DNA of 64,000 nucleotides from AC2028 sp002373595 (GCA_946616365.1 CAMOIX010000009.1:7869-71868), one strand, 5' to 3'. Positions 1 to 8,791 are shown, counted from the first letter of the stretch. Program-made: numbers and translations. Notes: generated by a model from the letters alone, not told the origin.

Positions 1-1
1 C

Positions 2-1657
2 GAAGCCTTTACCGGGAGCATAACGGATCCCGGCAAATTCGAGAATATCGATCTTACCCTTCTCGATAAGGTCGCTGACAGGCTGCTTCAGGATGCGAGA
101 GCCAAGGAGGACACGGATTATCTCGTCAACCAGCTCTTCCTCAAGATAGTCTCGTCGTATGCGCTTGTCGCGCAGGTAAACAGATTGTTTGTATCGGACG
201 ATCTCTCCAAGCCTCATCAGAAAGAGGGACTTGCGGCTGCCGAAGAGCTGCTCGCATTCCTTAATAAGGACACCTTTGCGGGATTGTCGGAGAATTCGAG
301 AAATACGGTCCTTGAGGGATCGAGATATTATACCGCGCTGTATGAGACGACTTATGCGGACGAGGAGAGCAGTACCGCCAACCTCGAAGCGCTCAGGAAG
401 TCCTATGATCTCTCGGAGGATCCTTTCTATCCTAATCTGACACCGGGATATGACTGGTATTATCATAAGATCCGCACTTTGAGCTCCATGGCGGACTGCC
501 TTGAGTGCGGCAATATACACGGTTTTTCGGCTGAACAGTGCGAGAAGATCTACAGTGCGACTCAGAGACTGGAGAAACTCTGGAAGGAGAATGTTGCGCA
601 GGGCGCAAGTCATATCTCCGAGTCCGAGTTAAAGCTCTACATAGCGCGCAGCAGCTATTACGCTGAGAAGATAAACCTTGCCGAATACAGAGAGAAGCTC
701 CTGGAGATCTATGAGGCCAGAACGGTAGGCGCTTATGACGATGTTGCAGTAAGGATGAACCTCATGATCCCGCTCGAGTACCTGGTCACCTTCGGAGGCG
801 ATAAGCCGGGCGAGAGAGAGTATGACACACTCGAGTATCTCTACAGAGGCATAACGAGCTATGCACTGAACGCTCCCACCGGAGCCGATCATCCTCAGAT
901 ACTCAACTGCTTCGCAAGGATCCTTGATTTCTTTATCGAGATTCCCGGAGGCATGACATTCGAGGAGCTCGGTCTCGACTGCATGGCAGCGCTTCATCAG
1001 CCCACATATGTACATTCGCTCCTGGTTGCCAAGCTTTCGAGATGTCTGTGCACATACATGATAGAGGAGCATCCCGAGTATTTCCTCGGCCTTGAGGATT
1101 GCGAGACGATCGGAGATGTCAGAGCGAAGAAGAACCTGATCATAAGTGATGCTTTCCATGCAGGACTCTGCTACGATTTCGGAAAGCTCATGATGATAGA
1201 TACCATACACATCTACGGAAGAGGACTCTTTGATTCGGAGTTTGAACTTCTCAGGCTCCACCCCGTAATGGGAGCCGAGATGCTCTCCAGATATCCGTCC
1301 ACTGACAAGTTTGCCAATGTTGCGTGGGGACATCACCGCTGGTATAATCACCAGGGAGGATACCCTGAAGAGTTTGATGCGGTAGGTCTTCCCGAGAGAG
1401 TGCTCATCGACATAGTTGCCGTTGCGGACTGTCTCGACGCGGCTACGGAGTCTGTCGGAAGAAGCTACAGCAAGAGCAAGAGCGCCGAGGATGTCATAGG
1501 CGAGCTCGCAGCCGGAAGCGGAACCAGATACGCGCCTTATATCGTCAATCTCTTCGTGAGAGAGGATGTCAGAAAGGATGTCATCTACCTTCTCCAGGAG
1601 GGAAGACGACAGAACTACAGAAACACATACGTCAGACTTAGAGACGTAAGAAAATAA
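2..1657 (+). CDS. HD-domain (HD-GYP-like) protein, 3' part only
   Basis: The frame is open from the first base of the window, so the 5' end is missing; about 551 codons are visible. The C-terminal third matches, motif by motif, the C-terminal half of the M32-HD fusion at 8806-12228: a PTYVHS segment, the C-[YH]-DFGK segment, a GHH-x-WY...GYP segment and an ADC-x-DAAT-x-SVGRSY segment. The two are clear paralogues, and this one may also carry an M32 domain upstream of the window. In the HD motif the histidine is replaced by tyrosine (CYDFGK, codon TAC near 1171), and the GYP motif reads NHQGGYP, not DGTRGYP. Metal binding is therefore probably impaired, and the domain may act as a sensor or scaffold. 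The stop lies 19 bp before the MoxR gene. No start can be assigned. Confidence 0.75.
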   Translation, partial: EAFTGSITDPGKFENIDLTLLDKVADRLLQDARAKEDTDYLVNQLFLKIVSSYALVAQVNRLFVSDDLSKPHQKEGLAAAEELLAFLNKDTFAGLSENSRNTVLEGSRYYTALYETTYADEESSTANLEALRKSYDLSEDPFYPNLTPGYDWYYHKIRTLSSMADCLECGNIHGFSAEQCEKIYSATQRLEKLWKENVAQGASHISESELKLYIARSSYYAEKINLAEYREKLLEIYEARTVGAYDDVAVRMNLMIPLEYLVTFGGDKPGEREYDTLEYLYRGITSYALNAPTGADHPQILNCFARILDFFIEIPGGMTFEELGLDCMAALHQPTYVHSLLVAKLSRCLCTYMIEEHPEYFLGLEDCETIGDVRAKKNLIISDAFHAGLCYDFGKLMMIDTIHIYGRGLFDSEFELLRLHPVMGAEMLSRYPSTDKFANVAWGHHRWYNHQGGYPEEFDAVGLPERVLIDIVAVADCLDAATESVGRSYSKSKSAEDVIGELAAGSGTRYAPYIVNLFVREDVRKDVIYLLQEGRRQNYRNTYVRLRDVRK

Positions 1658-1676
1658 AAGAAGAGGATAACAGAAA

Positions 1677-2678
1677 ATGCCTTACAATCCGAATAATTCA
1701 ACGATATCCCGGGAGGATTTCGAGTACAGCCAGCAGATGATAGGAAAGCTCGCGAACTATTTCGAGAGCGTGGTCGTAGGACAGAAGAGCCTTGAGGCTT
1801 CGCTCCTTACGGCGATAATTGCGGACGGACACATCCTTATCGAGTCCGTACCCGGACTTGCCAAGACCACTGCAGCTAAAGCTATATCAGAGGCAGCAGG
1901 CGGAAAGTTCTCCAGGATTCAGTGTACGCCGGACCTTCTGCCCAGTGACATCATAGGAACTCAGATCTACAACCGTCAGACGGCCAGCTTTGATACCGTA
2001 TTCGGTCCCGTATTTGCCAACTTTGTCCTCCTTGACGAGGTAAACAGATCCTCAGCCAAGACGCAGAGCGCTATGCTCGAGGCCATGCAGGAGCATCAGG
2101 TTACGATAGGCGGAACCAGCTACAGCATGCCTGAGGACGTATTTATTGTAATAGCTACTCAGAACCCGATCGAGCAGGAGGGTACTTATCCCCTTTCTGA
2201 GGCTCAGACGGACAGATTCATGATAAAGGAAGTCATTACCTATCCTACCGCAGCTGATGAAGTAGAGGTCCTTAACAGGATAGAGGCAGATTCCTTCAAG
2301 AAAAAGCCTGCAGTAATGACGATCCAGGATGTCGACAAGATCCAGACTATCGCCGAGAAGGTATATGTCGACGACAGTATCAAGTGGTACATCTCTTCGA
2401 TAGTTACCGGTACGCGTAATCCCGAGAGATGTCTCCCGCCCGAGATGGTAGGATATGTAAGGATGGGAGCCAGCCCCAGAGCTTCGATCGCATTCCTTCG
2501 CACGGCCAAGGCGACCGCACTCTTAAACGGCCGTACCTATGTAGTACCCGATGATGTCAAGCAGATGAGACATCTCGTACTCCGCCACCGTATAGCACTC
2601 AACTATTCGGCTGTAGCGGACAAAGTATCCGTAGAAACGATCATTGATGCTATCACCGCATCGCTCAAGACACCCTGA
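1677..2678 (+). CDS. MoxR-family AAA+ ATPase
   Basis: A 333-residue AAA+ protein of the MoxR group. It has a Walker A variant GLAKTT at residues 60-65, Walker B LLDEVNR at 118-124, and the sensor segment ATQNP near residue 160, all typical of the family in both sequence and length. MoxR ATPases act as chaperones that activate or insert metal-dependent or vWA-domain partners. This one opens a unit of DUF58, a small membrane protein, two vWA proteins and a TPR protein, the classical MoxR/Bat arrangement. Its stop TGA is one base from the ATG of the DUF58 gene, so translational coupling is likely. Its exact client is unknown, although the two downstream vWA proteins are the obvious candidates. 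Confidence 0.92.
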   Translation: MPYNPNNSTISREDFEYSQQMIGKLANYFESVVVGQKSLEASLLTAIIADGHILIESVPGLAKTTAAKAISEAAGGKFSRIQCTPDLLPSDIIGTQIYNRQTASFDTVFGPVFANFVLLDEVNRSSAKTQSAMLEAMQEHQVTIGGTSYSMPEDVFIVIATQNPIEQEGTYPLSEAQTDRFMIKEVITYPTAADEVEVLNRIEADSFKKKPAVMTIQDVDKIQTIAEKVYVDDSIKWYISSIVTGTRNPERCLPPEMVGYVRMGASPRASIAFLRTAKATALLNGRTYVVPDDVKQMRHLVLRHRIALNYSAVADKVSVETIIDAITASLKTP

Positions 2679-2679
2679 T

Positions 2680-3564
2680 ATGGAGTTTAATTACGATTAT
2701 CTGGCAAAAATAAGCAGGGACGCGGTTCTTTATACCTCTCGCAAGACGACCAATATACTTGACGGGGGGTATAATTCCGTATACCGCGGCAAAAGCCTTG
2801 AATTCGACGATCTCAAGGAGTATTCTCAGGGCGATGACATAACGTCAATAGACTGGAAGTCGTCCTCCAGGAATGATAAACTCCTCGTGAGGAGATATAT
2901 TGCCGAGAAAAAGCATAACGTACTTGTGATCGGTGACACCGGTCTGAAAATGGATGCAGATACGTCTGCCGGAGACTCCAAGGCGGATATTGCCTTAATG
3001 TCATTAGGCGTTATAAGCTATCTTTTGGGCCGTCAGGGATCGGACGTGGGCTTTGCATGCCAGACTGCTACCGGCAGCAGGAACTCATCTTTCAGATCCG
3101 GAAGCGATCATATGGAAGAGCTCCTCAGAGTTTACGGCGAGGTTATGTTCGATACCGCGGAGCCGAATGTGAACAGTCTCATCATGAACACGCTTCAGTC
3201 GTTCCCTCTCCGCCGCATGGTTATCTTTGTGATCACTGATATTGCGGGTTTGCAGACTGTTGACAATGTGACATTATCTCGTATGACCGAGAGAAATGAT
3301 GTTTATTTCATTTGCATAGACGATGCTTTTATGACCGGCGGCAGGATCTACGACAGAGTAGGTAAAGAATACGTTAACAGGTTCCTTGCCGGATCATCGA
3401 AGCTCAGAAAAGCGGAAGTCGAGCAGAGGGCTTCCATAATGAACAGATTTAAGACGGACGCACTCCGCAACAGGGTCGTCGTCGGAAACGTCTCCACATT
3501 TGCAGACGTGATAGATATGATAATGGGACTTTTTGAAAGAGGACGCAGTGGAATTTTCGGTTAA
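2680..3564 (+). CDS. DUF58 protein (Bat/MoxR-operon type)
   Basis: A 294-residue protein. The DUF58 signature is visible between residues 30 and 75: YRGKSLEFDDLKEYSQGDD, then IDWKSSSR and a V-R-R-Y segment. The rest resembles a vWA-like fold (VIGDTGLKMD, then FVITDIAGL). The ATG at 2680 was chosen because it starts one base after the MoxR stop and gives the standard N-terminus; the frame is open 36 bp further upstream, inside moxR. DUF58 proteins are always found with MoxR ATPases and are thought to be part of the same membrane-associated complex, but their biochemical role is not settled. Confidence 0.88.
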   Translation: MEFNYDYLAKISRDAVLYTSRKTTNILDGGYNSVYRGKSLEFDDLKEYSQGDDITSIDWKSSSRNDKLLVRRYIAEKKHNVLVIGDTGLKMDADTSAGDSKADIALMSLGVISYLLGRQGSDVGFACQTATGSRNSSFRSGSDHMEELLRVYGEVMFDTAEPNVNSLIMNTLQSFPLRRMVIFVITDIAGLQTVDNVTLSRMTERNDVYFICIDDAFMTGGRIYDRVGKEYVNRFLAGSSKLRKAEVEQRASIMNRFKTDALRNRVVVGNVSTFADVIDMIMGLFERGRSGIFG

Positions 3565-4021
3565 GATGCAGCCCGCGATGATGATGGGCATAGTATGGAT
3601 AGTGGTTGGCGCGGTACTTCTCGGTATCGCGGTAGCTCTTTTTGTGCTCACTCGTCTCTTCGCCAAGGCTAGGCCGGTTAAAAAGGAGCGTCCGCCCGAG
3701 CCGAAGAAGCCGACGGACTACTTCTATATCAGAAGAGAGGCCATTCATTCCATAGACAAGATATCGCTTGACCTTAAGAAGAATAAGATAGATGTCAGGG
3801 AGAGTTATCAGAGACTTTCCATGACTATGAGGACCTTTGTCTCGGATATGACGGGACGCGAGGTAACCAATCTTACGCTCTCCGAGATAAAGGAGATGGG
3901 ATTCGGTTCGCTCTCACAGGTCATTACAGGTTATTACGAGCCTGAATTTGCGCTCAAGACGACCGCGGACTTTGAGTCTTCGGCCGAAGTGGCAAGGAGG
4001 ATGATACAGACATGGAGTTGA
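3548..4021 (+). CDS. Small single-pass membrane protein of the Bat operon (DUF4381-like by position)
   Basis: About 157 residues, beginning at a GTG (3548) that has an AGAGGA ribosome-binding site four bases upstream. The frame also contains a TTG at 3533, but that has no such site. A strongly hydrophobic segment near residues 9-31 is followed by a basic Pro-rich linker (PVKKERPPEPKKP) and a cytoplasmic domain of about 110 residues. The gene overlaps DUF58 upstream by 17 bp and the vWA gene downstream by 10 bp. In other bacteria the same slot between DUF58 and vWA holds DUF4381 proteins. The sequence has similar layout, but I cannot confirm the family without a profile search. Confidence 0.7.
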   Translation: MEFSVKMQPAMMMGIVWIVVGAVLLGIAVALFVLTRLFAKARPVKKERPPEPKKPTDYFYIRREAIHSIDKISLDLKKNKIDVRESYQRLSMTMRTFVSDMTGREVTNLTLSEIKEMGFGSLSQVITGYYEPEFALKTTADFESSAEVARRMIQTWS

Positions 4022-5124
4022 TGCATCCTCAGATAATCTGGATAGGACTTCCCGTGCTGGCAGTGGTCATTGCAGCACTTCATTTCATACCCGCGAGGAA
4101 GAAACCCGACTATATGGGCGGTATCAGGACCGGAGCCGCAGCCCTTACCAAGTCGCTTCCCATATATGAGAAGCTTCTTAAGAAGAGCAGAGTGCTCACT
4201 CTGCTGCTTGAGAGCTTTATCATCATAGCGGTGATCTCTTCCATGTTCCTCGCAGCCCGTCCCTATGAGGTAAAGAATATCAAGACCGGTGTCCAGAAGA
4301 GGGACATCTTCCTCTGCATGGACGTATCGTATTCACTCTATCAGCTGAACTACGAGCTTACCGATTATCTCGAGCAGGTGGTAACCGAGCTTAAGGGCGA
4401 CAGATTCGGAGTTACCATATTCAATACTTCTTCTGTTGTATATGTTCCCATGACGGATGATTACGATTATGTCGTATCGAGGCTTGAGGAGCTTAAGACA
4501 TATTTTGAGCTTCAGAAGGAATTCTATGACCTCCTCGATGGAAGAGAGTATCTGAGTGAGCTTTCGAGCGAGGAAGTAGATAAGTACTATGAGCTGGAAG
4601 CAAGGCTTGGATATATAGAAGCGGGAACGCTCGTAAATAACTATGAGAGAGGAAGCTCTCTTATCGGAGAAGGCCTTGCATCCTGTCTGTACAGTTTCCC
4701 GTCCATCGGTGATTCATCCAGAACGAGATGTATCATCTTTGCAACGGATAATGCGAATTCCGCGGTCGTTCAGGAGGTTCCGCCTCTTGATGAAGCCTGC
4801 GAGCTTTGCAAGAAAAATGAAGTTACCGTATTCTCGATATTCCCTCACGAGGATGCACACTACTATCTGTATGATGATTCGGATTACGAGGGATTCCAGG
4901 ATGAACTCAGAGAATGTGTAGGTGTGACGGGAGGAGAGCTCTATGTCCAGAGTGATCAGGATACCGTTGCTTCCATAGTAGAGAGTATCAGAGCCCACAA
5001 GGCTATGACGGTCAACGAGATTGTGACCGAGCAGCAGACGGATGTACCGTCCGTGCCTATGGCATTCATGCTGATAGGCATAGCAGGAGCGCTTTTCTCG
5101 GGAATAGCGCTTAAGAGGAGATGA
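4012..5124 (+). CDS. vWA-domain membrane protein (BatA-like)
   Basis: A 370-residue protein with hydrophobic segments at about 7-25 and 61-83, a von Willebrand factor A domain, and a C-terminal hydrophobic segment at about 347-365. The MIDAS motif DVSYS (Asp104, Ser106, Ser108) is intact, and ATDN replaces the usual TDG in the third metal-site strand. The topology of two N-terminal helices, an external or cytoplasmic vWA domain and a C-terminal helix is that of BatA/BatB proteins. The ATG at 4012 overlaps the previous gene, and an AAGGAGG site lies 11 bases upstream. The acidic insertion at residues 150-200 is unusual in size compared with typical BatA proteins. Confidence 0.85.
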   Translation: MELMHPQIIWIGLPVLAVVIAALHFIPARKKPDYMGGIRTGAAALTKSLPIYEKLLKKSRVLTLLLESFIIIAVISSMFLAARPYEVKNIKTGVQKRDIFLCMDVSYSLYQLNYELTDYLEQVVTELKGDRFGVTIFNTSSVVYVPMTDDYDYVVSRLEELKTYFELQKEFYDLLDGREYLSELSSEEVDKYYELEARLGYIEAGTLVNNYERGSSLIGEGLASCLYSFPSIGDSSRTRCIIFATDNANSAVVQEVPPLDEACELCKKNEVTVFSIFPHEDAHYYLYDDSDYEGFQDELRECVGVTGGELYVQSDQDTVASIVESIRAHKAMTVNEIVTEQQTDVPSVPMAFMLIGIAGALFSGIALKRR

Positions 5125-5128
5125 CGCG

Positions 5129-6118
5129 ATGATGCACCTTAATCCGCTCATTCCCATGCCGATCCTTATCGCCGTATTTGCAGTTGCATTTATTGGTTTG
5201 GTGACGGCTTGGATACTGAGCAGGGACAATCGCATAAAGAGCACATTTACACTGATCAGAGCGATAGCGATGCTGGCTCTTTCCTTTGTCATCGCGATCA
5301 GACCGATGAGAGAGGAAATGGGAGCGGATGTTCAGCTCAGCAACCTCGACATCCTCTTCGTATTGGATACCACTCTTTCCATGTGGGCGGAGGACTCACC
5401 CTCGGGAACGAGAATGGATGATGCGATAAAGGATATCAACAAGATCATGGATGACCTCGAAGGTGCCAACTTCGGACTCATCAGCTTCAGAAATACCGCA
5501 ACGGTGCTTTCTCCTTTCACCCAGGATGAGGAGACCGTAAGGGGACTTCTCAGAAACAGCATAATCCGTCCCGTGCGAGACAATGTCAAGGGAAGTAAGA
5601 TGGACACCCCGTATTACGATCTTGAGAATATGCTCATCTCGTCCACGAGAAAAGAGAACCGTCAGACGATAGTATTTTTCCTCTCCGACGGAGAGATCAC
5701 ATCGAATGACCCTGTGCCGGATTATAAGGAACTCGGACAGTTCGTCGAAGGGGGTGCTGTACTCGGATACGGTACCGAAGCCGGAGGATATATGAAGGAT
5801 GATTACGGCATCATCTACGACAGGCAGACCTATGACAAGGCGGTATCCTGCATCGATGAGGACAATCTCAAGTCCATCGCAGAGGATCTCGGGATCAGAT
5901 ATGTAAGAAGAGAGAAGGGAAATCTCCTCACTCCCATAACCGCGGAAGTCAAGGCGAGCGGTTCGATGATCACCGAGAGAAGATTTGATTATGTGACATA
6001 TCAGGATACATATTACAAGTATGTTCCGTATCTTGCGGGACTGCTGATACTGGAGCTTTTCATCCGTATCCGTGAGAATGCAAAGGTTCGCGTAAAGCAT
6101 GGCAAAAAACAAAAATAA
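5129..6118 (+). CDS. vWA-domain membrane protein (BatB-like)
   Basis: A 329-residue second vWA protein in the unit. Hydrophobic segments lie at about 9-30, 40-57 and near 298-313. The MIDAS motif DTTLS (Asp80, Thr82, Ser84) and the FLSDGE strand are both present, so metal-dependent ligand binding is plausible. The start ATG is five bases after the previous stop; an alternative ATG follows immediately. Tandem vWA proteins of unequal length are typical of Bat operons, where they are thought to form a membrane complex worked on by the MoxR ATPase. The last 20 bp overlap the TPR gene. Confidence 0.85.
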   Translation: MMHLNPLIPMPILIAVFAVAFIGLVTAWILSRDNRIKSTFTLIRAIAMLALSFVIAIRPMREEMGADVQLSNLDILFVLDTTLSMWAEDSPSGTRMDDAIKDINKIMDDLEGANFGLISFRNTATVLSPFTQDEETVRGLLRNSIIRPVRDNVKGSKMDTPYYDLENMLISSTRKENRQTIVFFLSDGEITSNDPVPDYKELGQFVEGGAVLGYGTEAGGYMKDDYGIIYDRQTYDKAVSCIDEDNLKSIAEDLGIRYVRREKGNLLTPITAEVKASGSMITERRFDYVTYQDTYYKYVPYLAGLLILELFIRIRENAKVRVKHGKKQK

Positions 6119-6947
6119 TTCAAAATCGAATAAGACTACAATACCCGCAGCGCTTTGGTTTACTTTCCTCATCGGAAGTATCATAGTGTTCGTGTGCGCT
6201 GTTTTCCTGATATCCCGATGGTTCCTTAATACATACTATGTAGCGGAGACCGGGAAGAACGTATACCACAAAAAACTGGAAGAGTCGCTCCTTCTCATCA
6301 ATGTACCGGATGCATATGTTCCGTATTACAACCTCGGAAACTATTACTACAACGAAGGTGACTATGAGAAGGCAATGGACTACTACTACCGCGCTATAGA
6401 AGCGGGTATCCCCTACGGCAAGGAATGTCCCGTCAAGGTCAACCTGGCGCTTTCCATGATAGGAGAGATAACTCAGGAGCAGTGGGATGCTTTCTTCGCA
6501 AGGAATGAGTCCGAAGAGATGAAGAGTGCTGCGCAGGGCGTTACCAATACGCTGATGACTGCCAGAGGAATACTCATAGAGGACGGATGTGCGCACGATC
6601 AGGATGAGGACGGACACAATGCACAGGCACAGCTCCTTAAAGACGAGATAGATGAGCTCCTGAAGGATGATCAGAATGATGACAACCAGGATCAGGATGA
6701 GAATGACGATGAGAACCAGGATGATCAGCAGGATCAGAATAATAACGACGATCAGAACAATCAGTCCTCACAGCGTGAGAATCAGATAAGGGACGAGATA
6801 CAGGATCACAAGGATGAGGCTCAGAAGGAAAGAGCCGAGGACCGCGACCAGTATGAGAGATACTACGGCGATGAGCTGGGACTTAACGAAGGCGGCGGTG
6901 AAGGCGGCGAAGGCTCCGGCGGGGACGACGACACTAAGTTTTGGTAG
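6099..6947 (+). CDS. TPR membrane protein with long acidic low-complexity tail (BatC-like)
   Basis: A 282-residue protein. It has a short basic N-terminus, one membrane helix (about residues 17-43), a TPR-like unit around residues 70-95 (YYNLGNYYYNEGDYEKAMDYY), and then a tail of about 130 residues dominated by Asp, Gln, Asn and Glu (repeated DQN, DDENQ) ending in a Gly-rich stretch. The tail is natively disordered by composition. BatC proteins pair TPRs with membrane anchoring at this operon position. The role of the acidic tail is unknown; calcium or basic-partner binding is possible. The gene ends the operon and is followed by two hairpins. Confidence 0.8.
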   Translation: MAKNKNNSKSNKTTIPAALWFTFLIGSIIVFVCAVFLISRWFLNTYYVAETGKNVYHKKLEESLLLINVPDAYVPYYNLGNYYYNEGDYEKAMDYYYRAIEAGIPYGKECPVKVNLALSMIGEITQEQWDAFFARNESEEMKSAAQGVTNTLMTARGILIEDGCAHDQDEDGHNAQAQLLKDEIDELLKDDQNDDNQDQDENDDENQDDQQDQNNNDDQNNQSSQRENQIRDEIQDHKDEAQKERAEDRDQYERYYGDELGLNEGGGEGGEGSGGDDDTKFW

Positions 6948-6956
6948 AGGAGATCA

Positions 6957-7002
6957 AGAGCCCGTAATGCTCGGAGCATAGGCTCCTTCGCAAACGGGCT
7001 CT
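6957..7002 (+). repeat. Stem-loop after the Bat-like operon
   Basis: A 9-bp perfect stem (AGAGCCCGT / ACGGGCTCT) encloses a smaller GGAGC/GCTCC hairpin. It is not followed by a T tract, so it is not a classic intrinsic terminator. It could be a transcription-attenuating or mRNA-stabilising structure at the operon end. Confidence 0.6.
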
Positions 7003-7010
7003 AAATCTCC

Positions 7011-7034
7011 GAAGATTTCGCAAGCGAAATCTTC
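7011..7034 (+). repeat. Perfect 10-bp stem-loop in the leader of the FRG gene
   Basis: GAAGATTTCG and CGAAATCTTC pair exactly around a CAAG loop. The right arm ends 6 bases before the AAAGGAGG ribosome-binding site of the FRG gene. Without a following T tract it is more likely a structure affecting translation or mRNA decay than a terminator. Confidence 0.55.
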
Positions 7035-7053
7035 AGGTCGAAAGGAGGCGAAG

Positions 7054-7857
7054 GTGATCAAGGAAATACGCATAAAATCTCTGGATGAGCTGCTTCCCCT
7101 TTTTACCGAGCAGGAATACAGAGAGGATCTCCACAGAAACAGGAGCTCATTTATCTACAGGGGCGTATCGGATGCCGGTTTCCCCATGCGTACGAGCCTG
7201 TCCAGAAACTGCGGCAGCAAGCAGAAGATACTTGAGCCGGCTATCCTTGAGAATTTTGCAAAATACGCTGTCTTAAGCGACCCTACCGTGGCGAGCAGCG
7301 TATGGAGACAGATGATACTCGGTCAGCACAATGGCTTGCCTACGAGACTTCTCGATTGGACGCATTCCGCTCTTGTGGGACTCCATTTCGCAGTGTCCGA
7401 GGACAATCTCGAGGATATGGAAGCGCACGACTGTGCTGTTTGGAGGATCGATATGGCGGAGATGGTATCCATCCTGCCCGAGAAATACCGTGAAGTGGTA
7501 AACAAGAAACAGTCGACCATCTTCTCGGTCGATATGCTTAAGGAAATAACCGGCAACAGCCTGGAGACCTACGACCGTGATATGGGCAAGGATGCGATGG
7601 TCATCATCGAGCCGCCCTCGGTTAATTCCAGGATTGTCAATCAGTATTCTTTCTTCTCTGTAGTCCCTATGGAGATGGAGAATATCGAGGATTTCATGAA
7701 TGACCACACCGAGAAGACCGTAAAGTACGTCATAGGCAAAGAACTCAGATGGAGAGTGCGAGATATGCTCGATCAGCTCAATATGAGCGAGAGAATAGTA
7801 TATCCCGGACTCGAGGGACTCTCCAAATGGATCGCCAGACACTACTATGTAAAGTAA
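7054..7857 (+). CDS. FRG-domain protein
   Basis: A 267-residue protein starting at GTG, with a strong AGGAGG site seven bases upstream. The FRG signature is clear: FIYRGVSD near residues 33-40 and GLPTRLLDWTHSALVGLHFA near residues 92-112. FRG domains occur alone or fused in many bacteria, often in mobile or defence-associated regions. Their biochemical function is not firmly known. The gene is read with the Bat-like operon but separated by about 100 bp holding two hairpins, and it converges on the lipoprotein gene across a terminator. No partner toxin, antitoxin or nuclease is adjacent. Confidence 0.85.
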   Translation: MIKEIRIKSLDELLPLFTEQEYREDLHRNRSSFIYRGVSDAGFPMRTSLSRNCGSKQKILEPAILENFAKYAVLSDPTVASSVWRQMILGQHNGLPTRLLDWTHSALVGLHFAVSEDNLEDMEAHDCAVWRIDMAEMVSILPEKYREVVNKKQSTIFSVDMLKEITGNSLETYDRDMGKDAMVIIEPPSVNSRIVNQYSFFSVVPMEMENIEDFMNDHTEKTVKYVIGKELRWRVRDMLDQLNMSERIVYPGLEGLSKWIARHYYVK

Positions 7858-7902
7858 CGGCAGGCTTTTGACGGCTGCGAAAACAGGAAATATAAACGCA
7901 AA

Positions 7903-7933
7903 AAAAGACCATCCGATCGCTCGGATGGTCTTT
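7903..7933. terminator. Bidirectional intrinsic terminator
   Basis: The stem AAAGACCATCCGA pairs with TCGGATGGTCTTT around a short TCGC loop. A runs flank one side and T runs the other, so it can stop transcription from both convergent genes (FRG on plus, lipoprotein on minus). Confidence 0.85.
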
Positions 7934-7960
7934 AACTTTGTCTGATCGACAGACCGCTGA

Positions 7961-8701
7961 TTACTTAACGGTTACGGAAGTGATGTGGGGGTTAACACCG
8001 TTGTACCAGTAGAGGTATCCCTCAACGTCGATGGTGTCGCCTACATTAAGTCCGGTAACTGCAGTGTAAACATCGGTGCCCTCTCCGCAGAGATAAGACT
8101 CAACGGTGAAGGTATAGGTGTTGTCGCCGAGCTTTACATCGAAGTAAAGGTCGGAGTTGGAACCTGCCTCGCCGGATCCGTCCCAGTTGTAAAGGAATGC
8201 AGCGTCATTTCCGTTAGCATCCTGCTTTGCAACAACGGTAAGTCCCTTAGCGGTGAAGAACTGGTTCTGATAGTTGATGAGGTCATCGGAGCTGAGCTTG
8301 TCGGTAAGATCTACGGCAGCGGGCTTGTAGTTTCCGCTCTCGATCTCATAAGAAGTAACATCGATGATCTCGACTTCGCCTGACCACTCTGACTTGGTTC
8401 CCACTACCTTGATCTTGGTGCCGGGGGTAAGCTTGTCATACTCTTCCTGTGAGATGGGCATCTGATAGATGAAGTATGCTCCATCCTCGTCCTGAGTGTA
8501 GATGGTAGCCTTGTCCTCCCACCATCCCTGCTTAGCCTGTACATAGGTCTCAACGGTGACGGGGGTGTCTACCGCTGCAGCTACATACTCAGCATAAGTC
8601 ATAACGCCTGCAGACTTCTTGTCGCCGTCAGCTGCTTTTCCGCATGCTGCGAGAGAAAGAGCCATTACAGCAGCCGTTGCGATTGCCATTAGTTTTTTCA
8701 T
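7961..8701 (-). CDS. OB-fold-like lipoprotein
   Basis: A 246-residue protein whose start (MKKLMA, ATG at 8701) is fixed by a GGGAGGG ribosome-binding site; the open frame extends 10 codons upstream. The N-terminus is a lipoprotein signal ending in LSLAAC, with Cys20 as the lipidated residue, so the protein sits on the outer face of the membrane. Two similar beta-rich segments follow, each with a phrase like VDTPVTVETYV / GTKIKVVGTKSEW and LNVGDTIDVEGYL. These suggest tandem OB-fold (bacterial nucleic-acid-binding-like) domains. Ligand unknown. It is monocistronic, with its own promoter and a shared terminator. Confidence 0.75.
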   Translation of the reverse strand: MKKLMAIATAAVMALSLAACGKAADGDKKSAGVMTYAEYVAAAVDTPVTVETYVQAKQGWWEDKATIYTQDEDGAYFIYQMPISQEEYDKLTPGTKIKVVGTKSEWSGEVEIIDVTSYEIESGNYKPAAVDLTDKLSSDDLINYQNQFFTAKGLTVVAKQDANGNDAAFLYNWDGSGEAGSNSDLYFDVKLGDNTYTFTVESYLCGEGTDVYTAVTGLNVGDTIDVEGYLYWYNGVNPHITSVTVK

Positions 8702-8725
8702 TTTTATCCCTCCCTGAATCTGTTC

Positions 8726-8739
8726 GTTCAAAATTGAAC
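8726..8739. promoter_or_regulatory. Palindrome at the lipoprotein transcript start
   Basis: GTTCAA-AA-TTGAAC, a perfect 6-bp inverted repeat with a 2-base centre. It lies just downstream of the leftward -10 box, at about +1 to +14 of the lipoprotein transcript. This is the position of a repressor operator. No candidate regulator is adjacent. Confidence 0.45.
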
Positions 8740-8745
8740 TTGTTA

Positions 8746-8774
8746 ATTATATAGCAAGCCTTTTCCATAGTCAA
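8746..8774 (-). promoter_or_regulatory. SigA promoter for the lipoprotein gene
   Basis: On the minus strand, TTGACT (8774-8769), 17-bp spacer, TATAAT (8751-8746). Near-consensus, about 45 bp upstream of the ATG. Confidence 0.85.
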
Positions 8775-8791
8775 TCATATAAAAAGTGTGA

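Noticed and set aside
629..1351. Long minus-strand frame opposite the left-edge gene
   Set aside because: It lies wholly within a clear plus-strand HD-domain gene and has no ribosome-binding site or family motif.
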